Source: an uncultured Methylomonas sp. (GTDB lineage Bacteria > Pseudomonadota > Gammaproteobacteria > Methylococcales > Methylomonadaceae). Taken from it: a stretch of 64,000 bases of DNA. Below are positions 34,954 to 43,922 of this stretch, in pieces (position 1 is the stretch's first letter; each line of letters begins with the position of its first letter). Under the pieces are notes generated by a model. That model was not told the origin of the DNA and searched no databases. It was given only the letters and a program-made list of their open reading frames with translations. The stretch spans positions 1 through 64,000 of the forward strand of contig CAKZJE010000046.1 of NCBI GenBank assembly GCA_936941155.1. The letters are read 5' to 3'. The translations under genes were made by a program, and so were the position numbers.

Positions 34954-36046
34954 GTTTATGCTCCGCAATAATAGCAGCCGCTTGATAAGGCATGGTTGGA
35001 TTTTCGACAATTGAAACCTGTTTTTCTATCGCTAACATAGCTAGATGCAGGGTTTCTTTTGCCTGTTTATTTTTTAAGATAATTAAATCGGGCAGTCGCC
35101 GCAACAAAACGCGCGTTGCTTCACCAATCCCCGGTTTAATCAAGTTTACATTGCTAATTTGATAAGTTTCTTTTAAACCAGAGATAAAATCTGTGGATTT
35201 TTGTTGTATTTGCTCCTTACTTTCGCTATTGATAATATCAGATAATCTTAAATCATCCATGCTTACAAGTTTTGCCACTGCATCCATCGTAGCATCAATA
35301 AACCATTGACTTAAATCCTGTTTTTCAAATTCTTCATAATAATGACAAGCATGAAAATCATCTTTTCCCACATAATTGCTGTTTAAAATGGAGCGACTAA
35401 TCAACCCTGAAATCGTGGCATTTAATAAACTGGAGGGAATTAAATAATCTTCAAAACTCACTGTGACCGCCGCCACGCCAGCTATATCATTCAGCACATA
35501 TAAATCAGAACAAATACAGGTGTGATGCAATTGATTAAATTCAGCAATGCTTTTGTTTAACTCATGCGTAATCACGCCTTTACCTGTCCAACCATCCACA
35601 AAAGTTAAACTTTCTTGCGCATGTTTTGACAAAATATAGCGCAACGCATTGGCATCAATACCGCGATCCCGAATAATAGAAACAGAATAATGATGACAAT
35701 CCCGCTGGAAATATTGTTGCAAAATTCGTTTTAATAACACGCCAATCGGTGTGCCAGCTCGCGCCAGTGAACACAAAACAATTTCATTTTTTTGTATTTG
35801 ATTAATTTTTGCAGCTAATTTAAAAACATCGGCTGCTAAGCGCAGATGATTTTGAGCAAATATTTGTTCAAATAAAGTTAAGTATTCCGCAGAAGGCAGC
35901 GATTCTTTGGTAATCATTTCGCTGTAATGCTTTTTTCCTGTTTGAATTAAGCGTTCTTTTTCTTTAATGGGGGTATTTTCAATTTCAATCGGTTTTAACA
36001 AAAAATGCACATCCGTTGCTAAATAGCTGCCCGAAAATATAGTCAT
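34946..36046 (-). CDS. StiP-family protein (former PRTase_1) with C-terminal Pelota-like domain
   Basis: 366 residues. The N-terminal ~250 residues contain FSGSYLATDVHFLLKPI, the phosphoribosyltransferase-like strand VLCSLARAGTPIGVLLKR, SIIRDRGIDANAL and the PRPP-loop-like LTFVDGWTGKGVITHEL. This family was first called a phosphoribosyltransferase and is now listed as 'cysteine protease StiP', so its chemistry is unsettled. The C-terminal ~100 residues (NLIKPGIGEATRVLLRRLPDLIILK) fit the Pelota-like RNA-binding domain that accompanies it. It starts immediately after the HAD gene (no gap) and overlaps the lyase gene, so it is clearly co-transcribed. Confidence 0.82.
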   Translation of the reverse strand: MTIFSGSYLATDVHFLLKPIEIENTPIKEKERLIQTGKKHYSEMITKESLPSAEYLTLFEQIFAQNHLRLAADVFKLAAKINQIQKNEIVLCSLARAGTPIGVLLKRILQQYFQRDCHHYSVSIIRDRGIDANALRYILSKHAQESLTFVDGWTGKGVITHELNKSIAEFNQLHHTCICSDLYVLNDIAGVAAVTVSFEDYLIPSSLLNATISGLISRSILNSNYVGKDDFHACHYYEEFEKQDLSQWFIDATMDAVAKLVSMDDLRLSDIINSESKEQIQQKSTDFISGLKETYQISNVNLIKPGIGEATRVLLRRLPDLIILKNKQAKETLHLAMLAIEKQVSIVENPTMPYQAAAIIAEHKHD

Positions 36047-36823
36047 TTAATCCTCAATATTTAATGGATGATGGTGAATGCCAATACATTCTCTAACGAT
36101 TTGACTGTTTTTAGGAGTCATAAAATAATCGCATAACTGCATATAAGCAATATCCGTCACACTGTCTCCCATTCCCACACTAATATATTCGTCATATTGT
36201 TTATCGAGTTCTTTTTGTAAAAAGCTCACTGCGGGAGCTTTATTTAAAAATCGTGGTAAAACCGCTAAATTGTTATCATTTAAATGACAATAAAAATCAA
36301 GCTGATGCCGGGTTAAATACGGTTCAATCACTTCGCTTAATAAAGTTTTTAATGCCGCATGATTTTTATCTTCATGTTTGACTAATAAATAAAAGGTTAA
36401 ATCTAAATCGCTAATTAAGCGAATTTTAAAACCAATTTTGCGTTTAATCGCCTCCTGCTCTACAAGCTGTTGCAGCTCTTGCAATTGCGGCACAACCGGT
36501 TCTAAAGCATTTTTAATATAATCAAACCACACCTGATGCACACTGCCGTCCGCATTCAAAATAATGCCGCCGTGATTGATGATCGCGTAATCATAACCTT
36601 TAATATGCGCTAACAAAAACGCGCTGTGGCTTCTGGCGGTGGTAGGAATTAATCGAGTTTTATGATTCAGGATGTTAAAAAAACTGGCTTGTTTCGCGGT
36701 AAAAAATGACATCACCGAACCATCTTGGGCAAACGCTGCCGGAAAAATCGGTTTATTTTCAGGGCATTTGCGCTTAGTTTGAAAAATGGTGTCATCAAGG
36801 TCGAGAAATACAAAAAGTTCCAT
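36047..36823 (-). CDS. HAD-superfamily phosphatase of the Ter-associated module
   Basis: 258 residues. Motif I is VFLDLDDTIFQ (nucleophile Asp8, acid Asp10), motif II is the Thr in LIPTTARS, and the late Lys and Asp are in VGMGDSVTDIAYM (motif IV; Cof-type cap layout). It should remove phosphate from a sugar- or nucleoside-phosphate in the cytoplasm. Its start overlaps the preceding phosphoribosyltransferase gene by 29 bp, and its stop abuts the next start, which means tight translational coupling. Confidence 0.85.
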   Translation of the reverse strand: MELFVFLDLDDTIFQTKRKCPENKPIFPAAFAQDGSVMSFFTAKQASFFNILNHKTRLIPTTARSHSAFLLAHIKGYDYAIINHGGIILNADGSVHQVWFDYIKNALEPVVPQLQELQQLVEQEAIKRKIGFKIRLISDLDLTFYLLVKHEDKNHAALKTLLSEVIEPYLTRHQLDFYCHLNDNNLAVLPRFLNKAPAVSFLQKELDKQYDEYISVGMGDSVTDIAYMQLCDYFMTPKNSQIVRECIGIHHHPLNIED

Positions 36824-37958
36824 GATTTACCTGAATTGAAATGGCGTTTAAAAGTGACAAAATAAAATTAATTTCGGCGTTTTTGGGTGTTTCATGGCAG
36901 ACTAAAATGTGCTGATAATCGTGCATCTTGCTGTTATATAAGTAGTTATTAATGCCATCACCATAGTTATCCGTAAAACTTACACAATCGCCAATCGCCG
37001 CAGCGGTTAAAATCGGTGAGCGTGTGGTTGATTGCACATACACGTTAAATCCTTGTTTTTCCAGCTCTAATCCCAACAAAAACGCATGATAAATAAATTC
37101 ACCCGTGCCTAAAACCAGCACTTTATCGTCTAGCTGCCAGTGTTGGGTTAATTCATCCCACGCGCCGGTTAGTTTTGGCAACAAGCCTTGAATCCCTAAG
37201 CGTCCGTAATTGCTCGGCAAGAGATTTTTTTTGCAAACCTGCGGGCTGTCTAAATTCACACTGCTAAATTCAAATTCAGTATTTGGCGTAAAACTATACG
37301 ATCCGGTTAAAACAGATAGCCACTCAACCTGCATTCCAGTCAACGCATTCACGCGCTGCCGCGCCGCTGCATCACTTAAATTCAACAAACTTAAGACAAA
37401 CACGCGCTTTAACGCAGGATTGATTTTTTTATACGCATTAATCAAATTCGCAAACGTATTTCCTGTGCTGATTTCATCATCAATTAAGACTAACGTATCA
37501 GCTGTGTTAAAAATAGTTTGAATCTCTGCTTGTTCTGGCAGATATAAATAAAAACTCCGTGCGTGCGTGTGTGCTTCTTCAAACCCTAAAAAAGTCTGAT
37601 TTTCCAAAAAATAGCGCGTAGTTTGCGAATAAATTCCGTGCTTATCGGTTTTTTTCAACCAGCTCTCATACACGCCTAAACCCAGTGCAGTTGCGGTCTC
37701 CGCCATGCCAATAAACGCAAACTGCTCACAGCGTTGCTCGGCGGCTAATAACAAATCAGCAAGCGCATTGTAGCTTTGTAATATTGCAAAAGGCTTACAA
37801 GGATAATGTTTTGCTAACACTTTGCTGACAAATAAAAAGCCGCGTTTGGGGTTATTTCGGGCGGCAAAAGCAATGTATTGGTTAAATAACCCCTCGGTTT
37901 CGTTGATAGTAACGTTTAAAGTGCCAGTCGGTAGCGATACAGTTTTTGAAAAAGACAT
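36795..37958 (-). CDS. Phosphoribosyltransferase (PRTase_2) with C-terminal TRSP domain
   Basis: About 387 residues from the ATG at 37958 (MSFSKTVSLPTGTLNV); the longer frame to 38045 adds an unlikely segment. The PRTase signature is the PRPP loop LVLIDDEISTGNTFANLINAY (about residue 165). The TRSP domain follows C-terminally, with TRSPILTAAAIGD and YLYNSKMHDYQHILVCHETP (about 305-360). These two domains together are known from operons that accompany TerC/TerD-type stress proteins. It is the promoter-proximal gene of the operon, divergent from argJ across a 265-bp gap. Confidence 0.85.
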   Translation of the reverse strand: MSFSKTVSLPTGTLNVTINETEGLFNQYIAFAARNNPKRGFLFVSKVLAKHYPCKPFAILQSYNALADLLLAAEQRCEQFAFIGMAETATALGLGVYESWLKKTDKHGIYSQTTRYFLENQTFLGFEEAHTHARSFYLYLPEQAEIQTIFNTADTLVLIDDEISTGNTFANLINAYKKINPALKRVFVLSLLNLSDAAARQRVNALTGMQVEWLSVLTGSYSFTPNTEFEFSSVNLDSPQVCKKNLLPSNYGRLGIQGLLPKLTGAWDELTQHWQLDDKVLVLGTGEFIYHAFLLGLELEKQGFNVYVQSTTRSPILTAAAIGDCVSFTDNYGDGINNYLYNSKMHDYQHILVCHETPKNAEINFILSLLNAISIQVNHGTFCISRP

Positions 37959-38223
37959 GCGATGCTCGGAGATAAAAAAGAGGAGGTAATGCCGAAATGA
38001 TTTAGTACATCTTATCTTATAATCCGTGAAAGATGAAAATTGCACCGATGTAGGTCAATTTGTTTACGAATACGCCACATAAAAAAAGCTATTTTCAGGT
38101 GTAAATCCATTACAATCTGTTGCAATAGTAGAAACAAATGCAACCTTTGGCTCTGCAAAAATAATTTTTTATACAAACCAATCAATTACTTATAATTTAA
38201 CTTTCTAAAACAGAGGTGACGTA

Positions 38224-39438
38224 ATGGCAGTAGGACAGGTTAGTTTTCCACAAATGAACCCAATTGCAGGGATTAGCTTAGGCACAACCAATGCAGGAAT
38301 TAAACAAACGGTACGCGCGGATATTTTAGTGGTGCAAATGGCAGAAGGCTCTAGTTGCGCTGCGGTGTTTACCCAAAATGCGTTTTGCGCCGCGCCCGTG
38401 CATGTTGCCAAAGCTCATTTAAGCCAATCGCCACGCTGGTTATTAATTAACTCCGGCAATGCCAATGCCGGCACAGGCGCATCTGGAATGAGCAACGCTT
38501 TGTTTACTTGCGAAGCGGTAGCAAAATTAGTCAGTGGCGCAGCAACACAAGTGCTGCCTTTTTCAACTGGCGTGATTGGCGAGCCTTTGGCAGTCGATAA
38601 AATTGAACACGCTTTGCCAAATGCAATTGCACAATTAGCAGAGGAAAATTGGACTGCCGCCGCGCAAGCAATTATGACCACCGACACTTTTGCAAAAGGT
38701 GCGACACGCTGCATTGAAGTTGCTGGAGAAAAAATCACGATTAACGGCATTTCCAAAGGCGCGGGCATGATTCAGCCAAATATGGCGACCATGCTGGGCT
38801 TTATGGCGACGGATGCCAAAATATCCAGCGCGTTATTGCAAGAAATTTTAAGCTTTTCTGCCGAACAATCGTTTAATCGCATCACGGTGGATGGCGATAC
38901 CTCAACAAATGATGCTTGCGTGTTAATGGCGAGCGGTTGTTCTGCTGCTCCAGAAATCACGGCGGAAAGTCCTTATTATCAAGTGTTTGCAGATGCCGTT
39001 TTAGCCGTATGCAAAGAATTGGCGGAATTGATTATTCGTGATGGCGAAGGCGCAACTAAACTGATGCGGATTGTGGTGGAAGAGGCATTGCATGATGCTG
39101 AAGCCGTGCAAGTGGCAAAAACGATTGCGCATTCACCGTTAGTGAAAACTGCATTTTTCGCCAGCGATCCAAATTGGGGACGGATTTTGGCGGCGGTGGG
39201 TCGTGCGGGTGTGGAAAATATGGATTTGGACAAAGTGCAGTTGTATTTAGGCGATGTTTGCATTGTTGAAAATGGCGGCAGAGCTGCAAGTTATACGGAA
39301 CAAGCAGGACAAGCGGTGATGAATAAGGAAGAAATTACGGTCACTGTGCGTTTAGGGCGCGGCGTGGCAACACAAGAGGTTTTAACCTGCGATTTTTCTT
39401 ATGATTATGTCAAAATCAACGCGGAATATCGCTCGTAA
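38224..39438 (+). CDS. argJ: Bifunctional ornithine acetyltransferase / N-acetylglutamate synthase
   Basis: 404 residues. The self-cleavage site is seen in GAGMIQPNMATMLGFMATDA (about 180-199), where the Thr of ATML becomes the nucleophile of the beta chain. Other family motifs are LINSGNANAGTG, FSTGVIGEPL, and NRITVDGDTSTNDACVLMASG. It transfers acetyl groups from acetyl-ornithine to glutamate in the cytoplasm, recycling the acetyl group of arginine synthesis. An SD-like AGAGGTGACG precedes the ATG. The gene is complete and stands alone, followed by a large composite repeat. Confidence 0.97.
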   Translation: MAVGQVSFPQMNPIAGISLGTTNAGIKQTVRADILVVQMAEGSSCAAVFTQNAFCAAPVHVAKAHLSQSPRWLLINSGNANAGTGASGMSNALFTCEAVAKLVSGAATQVLPFSTGVIGEPLAVDKIEHALPNAIAQLAEENWTAAAQAIMTTDTFAKGATRCIEVAGEKITINGISKGAGMIQPNMATMLGFMATDAKISSALLQEILSFSAEQSFNRITVDGDTSTNDACVLMASGCSAAPEITAESPYYQVFADAVLAVCKELAELIIRDGEGATKLMRIVVEEALHDAEAVQVAKTIAHSPLVKTAFFASDPNWGRILAAVGRAGVENMDLDKVQLYLGDVCIVENGGRAASYTEQAGQAVMNKEEITVTVRLGRGVATQEVLTCDFSYDYVKINAEYRS

Positions 39439-39467
39439 ATTCAAGTAGTTAAAAAATCCGCGCGGTT

Positions 39468-39764
39468 ATGACTGGCAGTCCTTCGAGGCATAGTTATCTA
39501 CACATCTTTAGTTTAAAAAAGTGTTTATATATCAATTGGATATTGAAATATGTAGGTTGGGTTAGCTGCTTTTTTCGTCAGAAAAAAGAGCGTAACCCAA
39601 CAAAGTGCGTCTATTTTAACGCTGAATGTTGGGTTACGCTTATCTCGCTTCGCTCAATAATGCTAACCCAACCTACAAAAAATTCTTTATTATCAATGCT
39701 TTTGTTATAAAAACCATCAAACTATCTTGTGTAGATAGCTATGCCTTCGAGGACTGCCAGTCAT
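39468..39764. repeat. Composite nested palindrome (MITE-like), copy 1
   Basis: The outer arms of 37 bp start ATGACTGGCAGTCCTTCGAG and match their inverted partner ending at 39764 with about two mismatches. Inside, GTAGGTTGGGTTAGC (39552) pairs with GCTAACCCAACCTAC (ending 39676), and GAGCGTAACCCAAC (39588) pairs with GTTGGGTTACGCT (near 39629): three nested levels. A second copy lies at 55571-55850. Confidence 0.85.
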
Positions 39765-39862
39765 TAAATCAATCTTAGTTTTCCCCTATTTGCACTCGCT
39801 GCGTCATCGCCATTCAGTTAAATAACGAAGATTAAATATCGTAACTAACTGCAAAAATTTTA

Positions 39863-39880
39863 AAAACGACCGGTCGTCTT
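39863..39880. repeat. B18 palindrome copy 4
   Basis: AAAACGACCGGTCGTCTT, one base off the consensus in the left arm, with a perfect CCGG centre. Confidence 0.85.
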
Positions 39881-40006
39881 GAAAATTTTTTCGTAAAATA
39901 GGTGTATCTTTCTTTAATAGCATTGATGCTGCGCGAGTGCAAACAAGAATCACTGAAAATCATCAAACTGCCGATTTCTCCCGTTATTTAACGCCTTAGT
40001 TCGATT

Positions 40007-41899
40007 ATGAAAAATTTCCTTGTTTTACAACTCCGCCTAGTTTTCGCCTGCGTTTGCCTGTTTTCACAAACAACATTTGCCGACAATCCCCCTTTAGCCG
40101 TCGGTTACAGCGCGTTACCTTATCTAACTCCGCCAGTCGGCAGCTATCAACTTCCACCTTTAGGACTTGCAGGCGATGGTTTGGTTTTAAATACTGCAAA
40201 TAAAACGACAAAACTACACGATTTGATGGGCAACAAAATTGTGTTGCTCAGTTTTATTTACGCCACTTGCAGCGACGTGAACGGCTGCCCGTTAGCGACT
40301 TCGGTTTTGTACAAAATCAAAAATCGTTTGGCAAAAGAACCGGAACTTGCCAAACAATTGCGTTTATTAACTTTGAGTTTTAACCCAGAACACGATACGC
40401 CCGAAAAAATGGCGCATTACGGCAAAGGTTTGCAAAATTCGGGTTTGGAATGGCAATTTTTAACCACGCGCTCCGAGCAAGATTTGCAACCAATTCTGCA
40501 AAATTATCAGCAAAATGTGCAGAAAATCTTTGATAAACAAGGTAAGTTTACAGGTACGTTTTCGCATAATCTGCGCGTGTATCTGATTGATAAGAATAAA
40601 CAATTGCGCAATATTTACAGCGTGGATTTTTTGCATCCTGATACCTTAATCAACGACATAAAAACCGTGTTGGCGGCTAAATCTCAGACAGAAAACACTG
40701 CGAAAAATCTGCACGACAACGCGTTATCTCAAGCCGGTGATAATAAATCAGCTTATGAAACAACAAATTATAAAACCCATTCTGTCGCGGTCACACAACG
40801 CTTAGGACGCAGTAGCAATTTACTTAAAACGATTAAACAGCCGCCGTTAGGTTTGCCCGCTGTGCCGCAACCTCCCGATAATCGCATCACGCAGGCAAAA
40901 ATTGCCTTAGGAAAAAAACTGTTTTACGACCGCCGTTTGTCGCTGAATAACACCTTTTCCTGTGCAATATGTCATATTCCAGAACAGGGTTTTGCGAATA
41001 ATGAAATGGCGACCGCTGTGGGTGTGGAAGGGCGCACGGTGAGACGCAACGCGCCGACTTTGTACAACGTGGCGTATATGCAAAAGCTGTTTCACGATGG
41101 GCGCGAGAATACGCTGGAGCAACAAGCGTGGTCGCCGCTGTTGGCGCATAATGAAATGGCGAATCCTTCGGTGGGTTATGTGATTGATAAAATTAAAAAA
41201 AGTTCCGATTACAACGGTTTGTTTGAAAAAACGTTTAAACGCGGCGCGAGTATGGAAACGGTGGGCATGGCGTTGGCGAGTTATCAACGCACGTTGAATT
41301 CTGCGGATTCGGCGTTTGATCGTTGGTTTTATGATAAACAAAACAAAGCGTTATCGTCAGAAGCACAGCGCGGTTTTAAATTGTTTGTCGGTAAAGCAGG
41401 ATGTGCTGCTTGTCATCAAATTGGGGAAAAATCGGCGTTATTCACCGACCAAAAACTGCATAACACTGGCATTGGTTTTGATGATGCCATGAATAAATCG
41501 CCTGCCAAATTGAAAGTGCAAGTTGCGCCGGGGGTATTTGTTGATGTGGATAGCTCCACGATAAACAGTGTGACTGAGCCGAAAGCGGCGGATTTGGGGT
41601 TGTATGAAATCACGCAAAATCCTGCTGACCGTTGGCAGTATAAAACGCCAAGTTTGCGCAATATTAGTTTGACCGCGCCGTATATGCACAATGGTAGGTT
41701 TGCCACGTTGCAGCAGGTGGTGGAGTTTTATAATCAAGGCGGCGTGAAAAATGAAAATCTTGATCCGTTGCTAAAACCGTTAAATCTTTCAACCAAGGAA
41801 ATCAATGAGTTAATTGCATTTTTACAGAGTTTAACAGGTAACAATGTTGCGGAATTAGTCGCGGATGGTTTTGCGGCAACAGTTGGCGAGGCAAAGTGA
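40007..41899 (+). CDS. Fusion of a SCO1/SenC domain with a di-haem cytochrome c peroxidase (MauG-like)
   Basis: 630 residues. The signal peptide (FACVCLFSQTTFA) is followed by a thioredoxin-like SCO domain (about 60-215) with the Cys pair in YATCSDVNGCPLA, five residues apart rather than the usual three, and the copper-ligand-type His in FSHNLRVYLID. Residues about 290-630 form a di-haem peroxidase with two CxxCH sites, CAICHIPEQGF and CAACHQIGE, plus PSLRNISLTAPYMHNGRF. It acts in the periplasm, reducing peroxide or modifying a partner. The two modules are normally separate proteins. SCO domains handle copper and thiols for oxidase assembly, so the fusion suggests coupling of copper/redox handling with the peroxidase. 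Confidence 0.88.
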   Translation: MKNFLVLQLRLVFACVCLFSQTTFADNPPLAVGYSALPYLTPPVGSYQLPPLGLAGDGLVLNTANKTTKLHDLMGNKIVLLSFIYATCSDVNGCPLATSVLYKIKNRLAKEPELAKQLRLLTLSFNPEHDTPEKMAHYGKGLQNSGLEWQFLTTRSEQDLQPILQNYQQNVQKIFDKQGKFTGTFSHNLRVYLIDKNKQLRNIYSVDFLHPDTLINDIKTVLAAKSQTENTAKNLHDNALSQAGDNKSAYETTNYKTHSVAVTQRLGRSSNLLKTIKQPPLGLPAVPQPPDNRITQAKIALGKKLFYDRRLSLNNTFSCAICHIPEQGFANNEMATAVGVEGRTVRRNAPTLYNVAYMQKLFHDGRENTLEQQAWSPLLAHNEMANPSVGYVIDKIKKSSDYNGLFEKTFKRGASMETVGMALASYQRTLNSADSAFDRWFYDKQNKALSSEAQRGFKLFVGKAGCAACHQIGEKSALFTDQKLHNTGIGFDDAMNKSPAKLKVQVAPGVFVDVDSSTINSVTEPKAADLGLYEITQNPADRWQYKTPSLRNISLTAPYMHNGRFATLQQVVEFYNQGGVKNENLDPLLKPLNLSTKEINELIAFLQSLTGNNVAELVADGFAATVGEAK

Positions 41900-41963
41900 G
41901 TTTGTTTTGATTGTTGCAACTTTTCACGTTAGAGTTCACTGGTTTTTAAATAAGGGGGATATG

Positions 41964-43775
41964 ATGAATAAATTTTTAAATTTCCGTAGAGACGCAATAT
42001 TTTGCGTCTCTACAGCGTTGATGTTGTTGACGCTGTGTTGTTTTCAACCCGCCTTTGCCACACCCACCACACCTACCAGCGATTTTGTTGACAACGGTGA
42101 TGGCACGGTGACGCATAAATTGACTGGTTTAATGTGGATGCGTTGTGCGATGGGGCAAACCTGGGATAAAGCCACAGAAAACTGTTTGGGGGCTAGCTCA
42201 GTAAGTCTTTGGAATGGTGCTGCGGCATTGAAAAGTAATTTTGCCGGTTATGATGACTGGCGGTTGCCAAGTATTATGGAGCTGCAGACGATTGTAGAAC
42301 GGCAAAATTCCAGTCCTGCGGTGAACAGCACTCTATTTCCTAATATGAGTAAAAATTCCTTTTGGTCATCTTCACGGTATGTTTATTTAAGTAACTATAT
42401 GTGGATTGAAGACCTTTATACAGGCAGCAACTATTTTGATAAAAAAAGTAATTATCATGCAGTGCGGCTGGTACGGGGCGGGCAATGGTTTTCAGGAGCA
42501 ATGCCTAACAGCGATTTTATGGATAATAAAAATGGCACTGTGACACATAAAACGACACAATTAATCTGGCAACGCTGTGCCGCTGGGCAAATCTGGACGG
42601 ACTCAACCTGTTCTGGCTCAGCGAATATTTATACTTATAATCAAGCAGTTGCTTTAGCAGGCACATTGACAGACTACAGCGATTGGCGTATTCCTAATGA
42701 AACTGAACTGTTAAGCATTGTCAATTACGAGGCATTCAATCCTGCCATTAACTTAACACTTTTTCCTAATACCAATACCACAACGATTGCCGCAGGATTT
42801 TGGTCTTCTTCACAACTTGCTCACGATGCAAGCAGTGTTTGGAATGTCAGTTTTTACGGTGGGCGTAATTATTACATGAGTATAGACCGCTCTTATGCCG
42901 TGCGCTTTGTGCGTGGACAGTGGTCGGCAAATGTCTATATTTATCCTTACGACTTATTAAAAAAAGCGGCTATTTCGTTGGGCTTTGGCACAAACTACGA
43001 TGCAAAAAATGCCCAATCGGTGGAATTAAAAAACTCTTCTGCGCAAGACATCATAGTAAACAACGTTATTGTTTCAGATGCGGGTAGTTATTGGGTCAAT
43101 TTATTTGTCGATGATAAAGCTAACTGTCGTCCGCTAAGTTACACACAAACAACTAAAAAATTTACCATTGCGGCTAACAGCTCATGCAAAATCAGCCTTG
43201 GTTTTTCACCGTTTGATGATTTGAATGCCAATCAATCGCTGACAGCCACCATTACCTTAAAAGCTATCATTAATGGTGTTGCAAGCGATAAAGTTATTAA
43301 TGTAACAGGGTTAGGCAGAACGCAAGTGGCGAATGCTTATAACGCTAACAATAAGTTATGGGGGCAAAACACTTGGGCGGTGGCTGAGTTGAAAGGCGCA
43401 AATCCACCCATTAACACAAGGTTAGTGGGTGAGGCGATAAAATACAGTCATGCTAAGTTTTGGTATGGCAGTGTGATTGATGCCGCTTTACAAAAACCAA
43501 CTGCCAGTGTTGGGAATGTAGTGGTGTTTGCGAGTAATAGTGTGAGTAAAAAAGGGCATGTGGGTGTCGTGATTCAAACCTCGCCTGTTGTGACGATGTT
43601 GAGCATGAATGACACTAAAGATTCAAATGGGGTGGCGATGCGTAGATGGTCAGTGCGTCCGATTGCTTGGTATCCAAACAAAACAGCAACGTGGTTGCCT
43701 TTGATTACCGGATTTAATGCCAGCGATGCGACAAAACATTACGGCTTTATTGATTGGAATAGCACTATGTATTAG
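41964..43775 (+). CDS. Secreted protein with two DUF1566 domains, an Ig-like domain and a CHAP-like domain
   Basis: 603 residues from the ATG at 41964 (GGGGG at a good distance; an ATG one codon earlier is possible). A signal peptide contains an A28 palindrome read as RRDAIFCVST. DUF1566 domain 1 (about 30-180: DDWRLPSIMELQTIV ... AVRLVRGGQ) and domain 2 (about 185-325: SDWRIPNETELLSIV ... AVRFVRGQ) follow. Next comes an ASH/Ig-like beta-sandwich (about 345-455). The C-terminal ~130 residues look like a CHAP/NlpC-type domain: GQNTWAVAELKG ... GNVVVFASN ... KKGHVGVVIQ. Where CHAP amidases have the catalytic Cys, this protein has Asn, so hydrolase activity is doubtful. It is probably a surface or secreted binding protein. 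Confidence 0.8.
   Translation: MNKFLNFRRDAIFCVSTALMLLTLCCFQPAFATPTTPTSDFVDNGDGTVTHKLTGLMWMRCAMGQTWDKATENCLGASSVSLWNGAAALKSNFAGYDDWRLPSIMELQTIVERQNSSPAVNSTLFPNMSKNSFWSSSRYVYLSNYMWIEDLYTGSNYFDKKSNYHAVRLVRGGQWFSGAMPNSDFMDNKNGTVTHKTTQLIWQRCAAGQIWTDSTCSGSANIYTYNQAVALAGTLTDYSDWRIPNETELLSIVNYEAFNPAINLTLFPNTNTTTIAAGFWSSSQLAHDASSVWNVSFYGGRNYYMSIDRSYAVRFVRGQWSANVYIYPYDLLKKAAISLGFGTNYDAKNAQSVELKNSSAQDIIVNNVIVSDAGSYWVNLFVDDKANCRPLSYTQTTKKFTIAANSSCKISLGFSPFDDLNANQSLTATITLKAIINGVASDKVINVTGLGRTQVANAYNANNKLWGQNTWAVAELKGANPPINTRLVGEAIKYSHAKFWYGSVIDAALQKPTASVGNVVVFASNSVSKKGHVGVVIQTSPVVTMLSMNDTKDSNGVAMRRWSVRPIAWYPNKTATWLPLITGFNASDATKHYGFIDWNSTMY
41986..42013. repeat. A28 palindrome inside a signal-peptide coding region
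   Basis: GTAGAGACGCAA-TATT-TTGCGTCTCTAC, in frame within the gene at 41964, near its start. Confidence 0.9.
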
Positions 43776-43783
43776 AAACCGTT

Positions 43784-43817
43784 ATGACTGCCAGTCCTTC
43801 AAAGGACTGGCAGTCAT
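43784..43817. repeat. E34 palindrome, intergenic copy
   Basis: ATGACTGCCAGTCCTTC and its complement, 34 bp, starting 8 bp after the DUF1566/CHAP-like gene stop and possibly serving as terminator stem. In-gene copies lie at 53312 and 63698. Confidence 0.85.
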
Positions 43818-43922
43818 GCTTTCAACAAACCTCGTGAATTATCCCAACAATGTTTTTATGAATTTCTTAGCGAAATTTTTCAAGATGCCCCGTTACATCT
43901 ACAGTTTTTTTAAAGATTTAGC

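Larger units (their letters stand above)
39439..40006. other. Intergenic region dominated by a 297-bp composite palindrome
   Basis: The gap between argJ and the SCO-MauG gene holds the nested element at 39468-39764 and a B18 copy at 39863-39880. The last 120 bp should contain the promoter of the downstream gene. A reading frame at 39468-39710 is just repeat sequence. Confidence 0.7.

Noticed and set aside
39468-39710. An 80-residue reading frame in the argJ downstream gap
   Set aside because: It lies wholly within the composite palindrome; the sequence is repeat-derived and has no SD or domain.
40907-41341. A 144-residue minus-strand frame inside the SCO-MauG gene
   Set aside because: His/Arg-rich shadow of the peroxidase coding sequence.
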